Of a DNA stretch of 52,460 nucleotides, positions 35,357-44,559 are shown piece after piece. The stretch is from the NCBI GenBank assembly GCA_023150845.1, contig JAKLKD010000068.1:1-52460 (forward strand), in the 5' to 3' direction. The notes below the pieces were generated by a model that worked only from the letters and a program-made list of their open reading frames with translations, had not been told where the DNA came from and did not search any database. How positions within the stretch are numbered: position 1 is the stretch's first letter; every line of letters starts with the position of its first letter. This DNA comes from Myxococcota bacterium (GTDB taxonomy: Bacteria; Myxococcota_A; UBA796; CAJQPC01). The position numbers and the translations under genes are program-made.

Positions 35357-36013
35357 ATGAAGCGGTTGTTTAGCCTGGCCCTCGCTGTGGGCTGCTTCGT
35401 GACGCTCGCGCCGATTGGTCGCGCACAAGATGGCGGCGCCACCGAGACGCCTGCCGCCGACCCCACCCCAGCCGCGGGAGCCGCGGACACCGCGCGCTAC
35501 GACCCCCAGCTCGGGACCATGGAGGAGCGCGTCAACGGCCTCAAGGAGCAGGTGTTCCGCTCCAAGGCGACGCTGCAGCTCCTCAAGGAGATCATGCTCC
35601 AGGGCTCGACCGGCGGCGCGCGCAGCTCCGTCGTGCACGTCAACGAGCTTGGGCGCACCTACTCCATCGAGTCCGTCGCGTATTACCTCGATGGGCAGTC
35701 GATCTTCGCCAAGTTTGATCCCTCTGGCTCGCTGAACGACGCCAAGGAGATCTTGGTCTGGGACGGCGCCATCCCGCCGGGCCAGCATCAGCTCATGGTC
35801 ACGGTGGTGCTGCGCGGGCGGGGCTTCGGTGTCTTCAACTACATGGAAGACTACCGGCTCGACCGTGAGGCCACCTTCCCGTTCAACGCCCAGGAGGGTC
35901 AGGCCTCCAACCTTCGGGTGGTCGTGAACGAGAGCGCGCGTGGGTCCTATGTCGAGAAGCCCAAGCTCGACTTCCAGCTCCAGACCATCCAGCTTGACTC
36001 GGCGGACGAGTGA
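35357..36013 (+). CDS. periplasmic protein, first gene of the Glt-like operon
   Basis: 218 residues. Signal peptide MKRLFSLALAVGCFVTLAPI ending near GRAQ, a Pro/Ala-rich linker, a short coiled coil (MEERVNGLKEQVFRSKATLQ, about 60-80), then a beta domain (SIESVAYYLDGQSIFAKFD; AIPPGQHQLMVTVVLRGRGF) resembling PEGA-type folds. Not recognised by name. Similar genes next to TPR proteins in myxobacteria are, from memory, sometimes labelled dihydrolipoamide acetyltransferase, which the sequence does not support. ATG 35357 has GGAG nine bases upstream. It starts the operon driven from 35239 and is followed after 59 bases by a TPR gene, which suggests a role in the same envelope complex. Confidence 0.75.
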   Translation: MKRLFSLALAVGCFVTLAPIGRAQDGGATETPAADPTPAAGAADTARYDPQLGTMEERVNGLKEQVFRSKATLQLLKEIMLQGSTGGARSSVVHVNELGRTYSIESVAYYLDGQSIFAKFDPSGSLNDAKEILVWDGAIPPGQHQLMVTVVLRGRGFGVFNYMEDYRLDREATFPFNAQEGQASNLRVVVNESARGSYVEKPKLDFQLQTIQLDSADE

Positions 36014-36072
36014 AGCGAGAGGGGATTCGGATGAACCCCAAGTTCAAACAGGACTCCGTTGACGGGGGATGT

Positions 36073-38301
36073 ATGCGCGTCGTGGGTGTGCGAACGAGCG
36101 GACTTGGCGTGGTCTCGCGCCTCGCGCTCGTCGTCGGGCTTCTCACCGCGCCGGGGGTGGCGGCCGCTGAGGACGTCCAGTCCGCGCTCGCCGGGGTAGG
36201 GGAGGATCTCGCCGCCGCCGACAAGCGCATCAGCGAGATCAACGCCAACCTCACGAACCGCCGGGGGCTCATCGGCTCCTTTGAGGCCATCGCGCGCTAC
36301 GAGGACGCGGTCTATCGCTACCTCATGGGCGACTTCGACGGGGCCGCGAAGGAGTTCTTTACGCTCATCGAGTCGGGGGCCCTGGGCGACGACATCCGCC
36401 ACGCCGACTCCCAGTGGTACTTCGCCGAGTGCCTGTTTGAGCTCGGCAGCTACACCCTCGCTGAAGAGGGCTACAGCGTCATCGTGCGGTCCGGCGACCG
36501 CCACGCCCACTTCGCCTCTTCGGTGCGCCGCCTCTTGGAGCTCTACGGCATCACCGGCGACGCCAAGGCGTTCTACAACCTCTACAACGCCTACATCGTC
36601 TCCAACAAGGTCTCGGCGACGGACGAGGTGAAGTACACCCTCGCCAAGTCCTTCCGCCGCCAAGGCGCCGCGCTCTACGTCCAGGCGAACAACCTGCGCT
36701 GGCAGGGCCAGGTCTACGGCGCTGAGGCCATGCGGGATCAGGCCGAGCAGGCCTTCGCCCGGGCCAAGTCCCAGCTCACCCAGGTCGGCGCTGGGGGCAA
36801 CTTCTACGCCCGCGCTCGGTACTCCATCGGCGTCATTCTGCTGCAGCAGGGGGAGCTCGCCGCGGCCTACAAACGCGCCGAGGGCCAAGACGCCTCCGTC
36901 GCCGAGCTGCGCGCCGCCGCCTTTAGCGCGGCCATCGACGAGTTTAAGGTCGTCGCCGCCGTGCCCCAGACCTCGCCGGAGGACATCGAGGTCGTCGACC
37001 TCGCGAACCTCGCCATCGCTCGCCTCTACGACGAGCTCGGCCGCCACAACGAGGCCCTCGCCACCTACGCCCTCATCCAGCGCGCCTCAAAGTACTTCCC
37101 CGACGCCCTCTACGAGATGGTCTGGACGGCGATCAAGATCGAGGACTACGAGGCCGCCTTGGACTCGGCGGGCATCTTCCTCCTGGCCTACCCCGAGCAC
37201 CGCTACACGGCGCAGCTCAAGGTCATCCAGGGCAGCCTCCACATGAAGGAGAAGCAGTACAAGCAGGCCCTCGCCAGCTACGAGCGTGTCGTGGCCGAGT
37301 ACACGCCGCTCTACGACCGCGTCTCCAAGATCGCCGACGACAGCCTCGCGGCGAACGACTGGTTCAGCCGCCTCGCCGCCGCTCCGGATCCGGCCGCGTA
37401 CTTCAACGATGAGCTGCCGCTCTACGCCGTCGAGATGCTCGTCACCGACCCCGGCATGGCCAAGGCGCTGCGCATCTACCGCGAGGCCGAACGCCAGCGC
37501 GCGGACATCGCGGCCTCCGAGGCCCTCATCTCCGAGATCGAGGCGGCCTTGGCCGCGGGCGCGGGCGGCGCCGCCCAGGCCAGCGAACAAGAGCTCATCG
37601 GCGTGAGCCTCTCCCTGCAGCGCGCCCAAGGGGAGCTGCTCAGCGCGGAGGAGACCGTGCTCCAGGAGGTCGGCGACCCGGCGCTCCGCGAGAAGGTCGG
37701 CGCCATCACGCTCCGCCGTGAGCAGGCGCGCGCCGAGCTGACCTCCAGCCGGTCCGGCGGCGAGCTGAGCGCCAACCCCGCGCTCACCGCCGAGTACATC
37801 AAGCTCCGCGGCGAGCTCAAGGCCCTTCGGAGCGGGGTCACCGACCCCATCGCCAACGGCCAGCTCGCCGAGATCGACAAGCACTGGGCGACCTTGGGCG
37901 GCCTCGACAAGAAGGTCGCCGAGATCCAGGGCCGCCTCGGCGGCGTGCAGAGCGGCGAGCTGGCGACGATTCAGCGCCGCCTGGACCAAGAGAAGGCCGC
38001 CGTCGCCGCCTCCAAGGTCGCCGTAGACGCCACCTTGAGCGAGGCCGGCGCCCTGGCGGGCATGGTCACCCAAGAGGGCTTCCGCGAGCTTGAGGACCAG
38101 TTCGCGCTGTCGATCCTCAAGGCCGACCGCGGCATCGTCGATGTCTACTGGGTCGAGAAGGTGCGCGTGACCGACGAGCTCAAGGCGGTGAAGACCGACC
38201 GCAGCGCGATGGTCGCGAACCTGGAAGCGCAGTTCAGTGTCATTCGGCAGGGGCTACCGCCTGAGCCAACGCCAACGGCCGTCGAAGGGACGGAGGACTG
38301 A
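36073..38301 (+). CDS. periplasmic TPR and coiled-coil protein of the Glt-like machine
   Basis: 742 residues. Signal peptide (VVSRLALVVGLLTAPGVAAA, ending near residue 32). Helical repeats of TPR type occupy about 45-430 (YEDAVYRYLMGDFDGAAKEF; QWYFAECLFELGSYTLAEEG; QLKVIQGSLHMKEKQYKQAL). Then come long coiled coils at about 450-720, including ALISEIEAALAAG and TIQRRLDQEKAAVAASKVAV. The size and architecture resemble the TPR scaffold GltC of the myxobacterial gliding machine, although identity is not proven. Start: ATG 36073 has GGGGGA upstream and gives a proper signal peptide; ATG 36031 also has a ribosome site (GAGGGG) and would add 14 residues. It is separated from the next gene by one base. 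Confidence 0.8.
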   Translation: MRVVGVRTSGLGVVSRLALVVGLLTAPGVAAAEDVQSALAGVGEDLAAADKRISEINANLTNRRGLIGSFEAIARYEDAVYRYLMGDFDGAAKEFFTLIESGALGDDIRHADSQWYFAECLFELGSYTLAEEGYSVIVRSGDRHAHFASSVRRLLELYGITGDAKAFYNLYNAYIVSNKVSATDEVKYTLAKSFRRQGAALYVQANNLRWQGQVYGAEAMRDQAEQAFARAKSQLTQVGAGGNFYARARYSIGVILLQQGELAAAYKRAEGQDASVAELRAAAFSAAIDEFKVVAAVPQTSPEDIEVVDLANLAIARLYDELGRHNEALATYALIQRASKYFPDALYEMVWTAIKIEDYEAALDSAGIFLLAYPEHRYTAQLKVIQGSLHMKEKQYKQALASYERVVAEYTPLYDRVSKIADDSLAANDWFSRLAAAPDPAAYFNDELPLYAVEMLVTDPGMAKALRIYREAERQRADIAASEALISEIEAALAAGAGGAAQASEQELIGVSLSLQRAQGELLSAEETVLQEVGDPALREKVGAITLRREQARAELTSSRSGGELSANPALTAEYIKLRGELKALRSGVTDPIANGQLAEIDKHWATLGGLDKKVAEIQGRLGGVQSGELATIQRRLDQEKAAVAASKVAVDATLSEAGALAGMVTQEGFRELEDQFALSILKADRGIVDVYWVEKVRVTDELKAVKTDRSAMVANLEAQFSVIRQGLPPEPTPTAVEGTED

Positions 38302-38302
38302 G

Positions 38303-41300
38303 ATGAACCCGCTTCACCGCCTCACCCGCCGACTCACTCTGACCCTCGCCTTGGGCCTGCCCGCCGCGGCCAGCGCCCAGGACGTGCCGCTCATCAACCC
38401 TCCTCCGGGCGGCCGCAACGCCGAGCGTGTGACCGGCGTCACCACCGAGGAGATGGCGGCTTACGAGGACACCCTCAGCCGCTTCCGGGAGCGCTCCGCG
38501 GAGTTCTCCGGAGACGCCCGGGCCATCGTCGACCAGATCGAGCGCGAAGAGCGCGCCGAGCTCGACTTCGCCTATGGCCCCCTGCTGACCGACCTTGAGG
38601 TCGAGCAGCGCCGCCTGCGCGACGAGTCCATCCGCCGTTTTGAGGCCTTCCTCGTCCGTTACCCGAGCACCGAGTACTCGGCGACGGTCATGTTCCGCCT
38701 CGCCGACCTCTACTTCGACGTCGCGGGCGAAGACTACCTCCGCCAGATGGACGAGCGCACGGCCTTAGAAGACCGCCTCACCATGGAGCAGCGCTTCGAG
38801 CTGCCGCCGCCGCCTTCGGTGGACTACAGCCGCTCCATCGCGCTCTACCGCCGGATCCTCGCCGAGTACCCGAACTTCGAGTACACCGACGGCACCCTCT
38901 ACATGCTCGGCTACTGCTACGGCGAGACGAGCACCGACGTCGAGATGGACGCCGAGGAGCTCTCCAAGAGCTACTACGAGCAGCTCGTCGCCCGTTTCCC
39001 CGAGTCGCGCCTCGCCATCGACGGCAACTTCGCGCTGGGGATGTACCACTTCGACAACTACAACGTGAAGCAGGCCCTCGCCCACTTCCAGAAGGTCACC
39101 GAGCGCGCCGAGAAGGGCAACGCCCTCTACGACCGCGGCATGTACATGCTCGCGTGGTCGCAGTACCGCCTCTCTGACTACGAGGGCGCCTTCGACACGT
39201 TCACGCGCCTGCTCGACTTCTCGTTGGAGTACTACAAGGAGTCCGGCAAAGACTCCAACATGAAGCCCGACGCCTTGGAGTACCTCGCGATCTCCATGAT
39301 CGACGTCGCCAAGAACTCGGAGTCCTTCTCCGATCCCAACTGGCGGAAGTACTCCACGGACCCCTTGGTCTCCTCCGGACAGCTCCTCGCCTCGACGGGC
39401 TACGGGCTCAACCCCGCGGGCCCCATCCAGGTCTTTGACCTGTGGTTCAACAAGGTCGGTCGCCGCGAGTACGAGATCGAGGTCATCAAGACCTTGGCGG
39501 CGAAGCTGGAGGAGGCGTCCTACGCTGAAGACGCCATCGCCACCTACGAGTACATCCAGCAGAAGTGGCCGACGGACCCCGAGAACCCCGACTTCCAGTA
39601 CCGCATCTCCCAGCTCTACATCTCCGGCGTCGCCGTCCGGGATGACGCCGCCGCCGACGCGGCCCTCGCCAAGCTCGGCGAGATGTACAACGACGACAGC
39701 GCCTGGGCGGCGGCCAACCGCAACAACCCCGACGCCTTGGCGAAGGCCCAAGCCTACCAAGAGCAGTCGTTGTACTCGGTCGCCACGGGCTTACACGCCC
39801 GCGCCCAGCAGACCGGCAGCATCGCCGACTACTCCATGGCGGCCGACCGCTACCGCGAGTACCTCAACAAGTTCCCCTTCGCGAACCAGTACTACCAGAC
39901 CCAGTTCTACCTGGCCGAGGCGCTGTACTCCTCCGAGCGGTTTGAGGAGGCCATCGTCGAGTACGACGCGCTCCTCAAGGTGCCCGGCGAGGAGTGGACC
40001 GAGGCCGCCCAGGTCCGCATCTTCGTGAGCTGGTACAACCTGCTCAACCAGCGTTACGGCGACCTCCAGAAGCTCCCGCCAGACGCCGTCGTCGAGCGCA
40101 CTGAAGAGACGAAGACCGGCGAGCAGCGCAACGTGTACATGCTCTCCGATCTCCACAAGGAGTTCATCAAGTCCGCCGACTCGATGAAGGCCGCCTCGTT
40201 CAAGAACGAGACCTGGGAGACCGCCCGACAAGAGAACCTCTCGGTCTACTACTACCTCCCGGCGCAGATCTACATCGTGCACGGCCACCACGAGGAGGGC
40301 CGCAAGCGCATGGAGGAGGTCATCACCCTCTACCGGCGCACGAAAGAGGCCTCCTACGCCGCGAGCTACATCGTCGATAGCTACCTCGCTGAAGGGGACC
40401 TGGAGAACGTCGCCAAGTACTCGGCCTACTACCGCATGATGACCGACCTCGGCGCCAACGAGCGGGTCGACACTGCGGCCGTGAAAGATCGTTTCATTAC
40501 CCTCGAGGCCGAAGCGCAGTTCAAGATCGCCAACAAGCTCATCGCGGTTGATCCCCTTCAGGCCGCCAAGGCCTTCGAGGACTACCTCGTCCAGTACCCC
40601 AACGCCCCCGAGATCGCCCTCAAGTACGCGCTGTACAACGCCGCGAACCAGTACGAGATCGGCGGCAAGGCCGACCGGGCGAACGAGCTCTTTGAGCGGT
40701 TCATCAACAGCTACCCCAAGGACGAGCTCGCCCCGCCGCTCTACTTCCGAATCGCCACGAACTACGCCTCGGTCTTGGAGCTGAACAAGTCCGTCGAGTA
40801 CTACGAGCGCCTGTACAAGAACTTCCCCACGTCCCCCGACGCCCCGGCGGCGCTGTACATGGCGGGCTTCTTGCGCACGGGGCTTGGCGATCACAAGGGC
40901 GCGGCGCAGAACTTCATGACCTACGTCGAGAAGCTGCCGCCCCAGCCCGACGCTGAGGCCGTGTACTGGCTCGCGGGCCAGCAGTGGCAGCTCGTCGGCG
41001 ACAAGGAGGCGCTCAGCTTCTACCGCCGCTACCTCCAGCGTTTCCCGGACTCGAGCCCCGACCACGTCATGGAGGCCTACCACTTCATCGCGAAGTACTA
41101 CGAGCGCACCGGCGACAAACGCGCCGCCGAGCAGGCTTGGAAGGACATCACGACGAACTACGCGCGCCTCGCCGCCAAGGGCACCCTCGGTCCCAAGGCG
41201 CGAAACATCGGCGCCGAGGCCGCCTTCCGCGACATGCAGGCCGCCTACAACGCCTTCATCAAGGTCAACTACCCCAAGAAGGAAGAGGACCTGATCAAGT

Positions 41301-41809
41301 ACCTCCTGGAGGACAAGCCCAAGGAGTTCGCCGCCATCACCCAGATGGAGCTGGCGCTCATCACGACCTACCAGGACTTCGAGTACAGCTCCGCCGCCCT
41401 CTACATCTCCGGCGCCACCTTCATCGCCTGGGCGGACATGTTCTACAACGCCCCGGCCTCGCCGCAGATCGCCGCGGATGAGGATCTCCTCGCCGCGTAC
41501 CGTGAGGAGCTCGACAAGCTCGGCCGCCCGGCTGAAGAGAAGGGCATCTCGCGCCTCCAGGCGAACCTCCAGAAGTCCAAGGACGAGAAGCGCGCCTCGG
41601 TCTGGATCGACAAGTCGATCGCGATGCTGAACGACCGCGACCCGCTGAACTACCCCCTGGAGAAGGCCGAGGTTCGTGGGCAGAGCACGGCCTCCGTGCT
41701 CCCCACCTCTGGGCCCTTGGACATGCCGAAGCCTGAGCCCGCGCCCGCGCCGACGACGCCCGCGCCGGCGACGCCCGCGCCGACGACGCCCGCGCCGGGG
41801 ACGCCATGA
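38303..41809 (+). CDS. very large TPR protein (GltD/AgmU-like)
   Basis: 1168 residues. Signal peptide LTRRLTLTLALGLPAAASAQ (about 9-28). The whole body is helical repeat: FEAFLVRYPSTEYSATVMFR, SRLAIDGNFALGMYHFDNYN, YAEDAIATYEYIQQKWP, AFEDYLVQYPNAPEIALKYA, SVEYYERLYKNFPTSPDAPA and others, each an A-B helix pair with Tyr/Pro ends typical of TPR. The C-terminus is a low-complexity Pro/Ala/Thr tail encoded by a 15-base repeat. Length and organisation match GltD (AgmU) of Myxococcus xanthus, a periplasmic and outer-membrane-linked scaffold of the gliding complex; the assignment is by resemblance. ATG 38303 has GGAGG six bases upstream and follows the previous stop by one base. Confidence 0.82.
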   Translation: MNPLHRLTRRLTLTLALGLPAAASAQDVPLINPPPGGRNAERVTGVTTEEMAAYEDTLSRFRERSAEFSGDARAIVDQIEREERAELDFAYGPLLTDLEVEQRRLRDESIRRFEAFLVRYPSTEYSATVMFRLADLYFDVAGEDYLRQMDERTALEDRLTMEQRFELPPPPSVDYSRSIALYRRILAEYPNFEYTDGTLYMLGYCYGETSTDVEMDAEELSKSYYEQLVARFPESRLAIDGNFALGMYHFDNYNVKQALAHFQKVTERAEKGNALYDRGMYMLAWSQYRLSDYEGAFDTFTRLLDFSLEYYKESGKDSNMKPDALEYLAISMIDVAKNSESFSDPNWRKYSTDPLVSSGQLLASTGYGLNPAGPIQVFDLWFNKVGRREYEIEVIKTLAAKLEEASYAEDAIATYEYIQQKWPTDPENPDFQYRISQLYISGVAVRDDAAADAALAKLGEMYNDDSAWAAANRNNPDALAKAQAYQEQSLYSVATGLHARAQQTGSIADYSMAADRYREYLNKFPFANQYYQTQFYLAEALYSSERFEEAIVEYDALLKVPGEEWTEAAQVRIFVSWYNLLNQRYGDLQKLPPDAVVERTEETKTGEQRNVYMLSDLHKEFIKSADSMKAASFKNETWETARQENLSVYYYLPAQIYIVHGHHEEGRKRMEEVITLYRRTKEASYAASYIVDSYLAEGDLENVAKYSAYYRMMTDLGANERVDTAAVKDRFITLEAEAQFKIANKLIAVDPLQAAKAFEDYLVQYPNAPEIALKYALYNAANQYEIGGKADRANELFERFINSYPKDELAPPLYFRIATNYASVLELNKSVEYYERLYKNFPTSPDAPAALYMAGFLRTGLGDHKGAAQNFMTYVEKLPPQPDAEAVYWLAGQQWQLVGDKEALSFYRRYLQRFPDSSPDHVMEAYHFIAKYYERTGDKRAAEQAWKDITTNYARLAAKGTLGPKARNIGAEAAFRDMQAAYNAFIKVNYPKKEEDLIKYLLEDKPKEFAAITQMELALITTYQDFEYSSAALYISGATFIAWADMFYNAPASPQIAADEDLLAAYREELDKLGRPAEEKGISRLQANLQKSKDEKRASVWIDKSIAMLNDRDPLNYPLEKAEVRGQSTASVLPTSGPLDMPKPEPAPAPTTPAPATPAPTTPAPGTP
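41741..41806 (+). repeat. 15-base tandem repeat encoding TTPAP-type units
   Basis: About four copies of a 15-base unit built on ACGCCCGCGCCG encode the C-terminal TTPAPATPAPTTPAP of the large TPR protein. Copies differ at one or two bases, so the copy number may vary between strains or be mis-assembled. Confidence 0.8.
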
Positions 41810-41849
41810 TCCGCCTTCCGCGCCCTCTGCGCATCACGGAGGCTACTCG

Positions 41850-43274
41850 ATGAGCCTGATCCCGCTCCTCCTGCTCTCCCTCGCGTGTAAGAAGCCCGTT
41901 GACCCCGTCGCTGGTGGTGATCCCGCCGCGGCGGAGGTGCAGGCCGCCATCGACGCCGCCGCCCAAGGCCAGACCGGCACGACGCCGACGGCCGAGGCGC
42001 CCAAGGGCTCGGACACCCGATCGCAGATCGGCCAGGCCACGGCGCTGCTCACGACGAAGAAGCCTGAGGACGCCCGCGCCGCGGTCGATCGCCTCAAGGG
42101 CCTGCTCGTCAGCGAGCCGAACAACCCCTACATCCACTTCAACCTCGGCGTGGCTTACGAGGTGATGGGGGACCAGACCAGCGCCCGCGACGCCTACCTC
42201 GAGGCCGTGCGTATCCAGAAGGACTTCGGCCCGGCCTACCTCAACCTCGCGGCGATGGACATGCGCAGCGGCCAGTACGATCGCGCCGCGAGCCGTTACC
42301 GCCTGGGCATCTCCAACGATCCCGACAACATGGATCTCTGGGTCGGCCTCATCTCGGCGCTCCAGAAGCAGGGCAAGCTCACCGAGGCCGAGGCCGAGGC
42401 GAAGAAGGCGCTGCAGATCAACTCCAACGCGCTCAACGTCTACAACAACCTGGGCCTCGTCTACATCGAGCGCGGCCAGCTCGACCTGGCGAACTTCATC
42501 TACCAGAAGGCGCTCACGACGGTGCCTGGCGCCGACGCCAGCGCGAACATCCACTGCAACCTGGGCCGCATCTACCAGCTCCAGGGCAAGTCCGGCGACG
42601 CCAAGCAGGCGCTCACGAAGGCCTTGGAGCGTGATCCCAACCTCGTCCCCGCGCTGATGTACTTGACCGAGTACAACCTCGCGAACCGCAACTTCGTGGA
42701 CACCGTGCCGCTCATGGAGCGCGCCCGCGACCTCGATCCCGGCAACCCGAACATCTACATGAACCTCGGCGTCGCCTACCGCGGGACCGCCCGCTACGAC
42801 GAGGCCCGCGCCGCCTACGAGCAGGTCATCAAGCTCAAGCCTGAGGATCCCGATCCCCACCTCAACCTGGGCATCCTCTACGGCGACTACATGAAGAACT
42901 ACGACGCGGCCATCGCCGAGTACGAGCTCTACATCAAGATGGGCGGCTCCCAGTCCTCCGCGGTCCAGGTGTACATCGAGAACACCCGGAAGGAGCAGGA
43001 GAAGGTCAAGAAGATGGAGGAGCGCAAGAAGCGCGCCGAGGAGGACGCCAAGCGTCGCGAGGCCGCCAAGGCTGAGGAGGAGCGGAAGGCCCGTGAGGCC
43101 GCCGCTGCCGAGGCCGCCGCCGCCGCAGCCGCCGCGTTCGGCGGAGCGCAGCCTCCGGTCGATCCCGCGCCGCCCACACCCCCGCCCGACGGTGGTACAG
43201 CTCCTCCGGTGCCCGCGCCCGAAGGCACCACCCCGCCCGCGACCCCGCCCACCGACAACCCCTGGGGAGGCTGA
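41850..43274 (+). CDS. TPR lipoprotein (GltE/AglT-like)
   Basis: 474 residues. MSLIPLLLLSLAC is a lipoprotein signal with Cys13 (LSLAC), so the protein is lipid-anchored, most likely at the outer membrane. At least seven canonical TPRs follow at about 65-365 (NPYIHFNLGVAYEVMGDQTS; ALNVYNNLGLVYIERGQLDL; NPNIYMNLGVAYRGTARYDE; DPHLNLGILYGDYMKNYDAA). After them comes a charged coiled coil (about 385-425, Lys/Glu/Arg), an Ala-rich run and a Pro-rich tail. This is the arrangement of AglT/GltE, the TPR lipoprotein of the gliding machine, by resemblance. ATG 41850 has ACGGAGG about seven bases upstream. It is followed after three bases by a small secreted-protein gene. Confidence 0.83.
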   Translation: MSLIPLLLLSLACKKPVDPVAGGDPAAAEVQAAIDAAAQGQTGTTPTAEAPKGSDTRSQIGQATALLTTKKPEDARAAVDRLKGLLVSEPNNPYIHFNLGVAYEVMGDQTSARDAYLEAVRIQKDFGPAYLNLAAMDMRSGQYDRAASRYRLGISNDPDNMDLWVGLISALQKQGKLTEAEAEAKKALQINSNALNVYNNLGLVYIERGQLDLANFIYQKALTTVPGADASANIHCNLGRIYQLQGKSGDAKQALTKALERDPNLVPALMYLTEYNLANRNFVDTVPLMERARDLDPGNPNIYMNLGVAYRGTARYDEARAAYEQVIKLKPEDPDPHLNLGILYGDYMKNYDAAIAEYELYIKMGGSQSSAVQVYIENTRKEQEKVKKMEERKKRAEEDAKRREAAKAEEERKAREAAAAEAAAAAAAAFGGAQPPVDPAPPTPPPDGGTAPPVPAPEGTTPPATPPTDNPWGG

Positions 43275-43277
43275 CCC

Positions 43278-43517
43278 ATGCGCTCCGCTCTGATCGCCCT
43301 CTGCGCCGTGATCGCGCTCGCCGCGTTGGCGCCCCTCGCGCTCGCCCAAGGCCGCCGGATCACGATCACCGAAGACGACAAGATCGTCGGCGAGATCCAG
43401 CGCCCGGACGTGCCCATGATCATCCTGCGCTCGAACCTCAACCAAGACTACGATCTCGTCCTGCGCGAGAGCTTCTTGCCCAAGATCATCGAGTCGGTGG
43501 ATCAGCGCCCCTTCTGA
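43278..43517 (+). CDS. small exported protein, 79 residues, in the machine operon
   Basis: Signal peptide MRSALIALCAVIALAALAPL ending at ALAQ, then only about 55 mature residues: RRITITEDDKIVGEIQRPDV, a hydrophobic MIILRS, and LRESFLPKIIESVDQRPF. The short strand-turn-strand beginning ITITEDDKIVGEI looks like part of a beta-sheet that could pair with another protein. I do not recognise the family. It begins three bases after the TPR lipoprotein stop, with GGGAGG eight bases upstream, so it is tightly co-expressed with it. It is the last gene before a hairpin and a new promoter. A small stabilising or plug-like subunit is possible but is inference. Confidence 0.7.
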   Translation: MRSALIALCAVIALAALAPLALAQGRRITITEDDKIVGEIQRPDVPMIILRSNLNQDYDLVLRESFLPKIIESVDQRPF

Positions 43518-43535
43518 TCCTGCGGCGTCTTGACG

Positions 43536-43551
43536 GTTCGTTCACGAACCC
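43536..43551 (+). terminator. hairpin after the TPR gene block
   Basis: GGTTCGT (43536-43542) and ACGAACC (43545-43551) form a perfect 7-base stem with two bases between, 18 bases after the 79-residue gene. No U-tract follows, so this may be a weak terminator, a processing site or an operator-like palindrome. Confidence 0.4.
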
Positions 43552-43676
43552 CGAGAGACGCGCCAATGTCCCCCTCAACAGCGGCTGAACCGCGCATCGC
43601 TTTGAGATCTCAACGAATCGTCGGGACAAAACCCAACTGCTCAATGAGTCTGACAGCGACTTCACAAAGTTCAGTC

Positions 43677-43705
43677 GTGAAATGTTCTCTCGCTTGATGT
43701 AGATT
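43677..43705 (+). promoter_or_regulatory. candidate promoter of the stator genes
   Basis: GTGAAA (43677-43682) and TAGATT (43700-43705) are 17 bases apart, each with four of six consensus bases, in the most A+T-rich stretch of the 289-base gap (43518-43806). The leader to ATG 43807 would be about 95 bases. The gap holds no gene. Confidence 0.4.
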
Positions 43706-43806
43706 CCTCCGGTCTTGGAGAGCCTCAACCGAGGTGATCCTCGCGGTAGGCCAGCGGGCCTCGGGCCCCTCACCCTCGTCATCATCAACTTCACCTGGAG
43801 ACCAAC

Positions 43807-44472
43807 ATGGCCTTCTTTATCGACGCGATGCAGAAGGGCGGGCCCTTCATGTGGCCCATTCTCGCCTGCGCTATCTTCGGGGCCGCGATCAGCGCTGAGC
43901 GCATCTACTACATCTTCTTCCGCGCCGACATCAACGGCACCGCGTTCTTCGCCCAGATCCAGAAGCTGATCATGGCGAACAACATCGACCGCGCCATCAA
44001 GCTCTGCACCGCCGAGCCCAACCGCGCCCTCGCCCGCGTGCTCAAGGCTGGCCTCTCCCGCGCCAACCGCTCCGAGGGCGAGATTCAGGCCGCCGTCGAT
44101 GAGTCCGTGCTTGAGGTCTACCCGACCCTCTCCAAGCGCATGCCCTACCTCTCGATGATCGCCAACGTGGCCACGCTGACCGGCCTCCTCGGCACCATCC
44201 AGGGCCTCATCGCCGCCTTCGAGGCCGTGGCCCACGCCTCCGCCGAGACGAAGCAGACGCTCCTCGCGTCTGGTATCTCCGTCGCCATGTTCACCACTCT
44301 CGCCGGTCTGGTTGTCGCCATCCCCGTGCTGGTCGTCTCCTCGATCATCCAGGGCCGCATCACCAAGATCCAGGACGACGTGGACCAGTACGCGACCAAG
44401 ACGGTGAACCTGCTCACCGCTCGTCGCCGCGGCACCCTCGACAAGGAAGGCGGGGCTGAGGCTTCGGCCTGA
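43807..44472 (+). CDS. MotA/TolQ/ExbB-type proton-channel protein (AglR-like)
   Basis: 221 residues with three membrane segments at about 13-37, 115-143 and 155-180, as in the family. The conserved core is LSMIANVATLTGLLGTIQGL (115-134) followed by SGISVAMFTTLAGLVVAIPV (155-174), which line the proton path; the cytoplasmic loop (40-110) is typical. With ExbD-type partners it forms a proton-driven stator in the inner membrane. The two ExbD-like genes follow directly, then an FHA-like/TonB-C protein, the same set as aglR-aglQ-aglS with a Glt component in M. xanthus. ATG 43807 has CTGGAG six bases upstream. Confidence 0.92.
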   Translation: MAFFIDAMQKGGPFMWPILACAIFGAAISAERIYYIFFRADINGTAFFAQIQKLIMANNIDRAIKLCTAEPNRALARVLKAGLSRANRSEGEIQAAVDESVLEVYPTLSKRMPYLSMIANVATLTGLLGTIQGLIAAFEAVAHASAETKQTLLASGISVAMFTTLAGLVVAIPVLVVSSIIQGRITKIQDDVDQYATKTVNLLTARRRGTLDKEGGAEASA

Positions 44473-44559
44473 GCTGTCGCTGAGGTTCGTGGGGTGAGCG
44501 TCGAGAACTCTCCCGACGCTCGCCCCAACCTCTGACCTCTACTCCTCTGGAGCGCTGGA

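Noticed and set aside
33479-35788. 769-residue minus-strand open frame over dacB and the machine promoter
   Set aside because: Composition is His/Val/Arg/Gly-rich like antisense of GC-rich coding sequence, and dacB on the plus strand has SxxK, SxN and KTG motifs.
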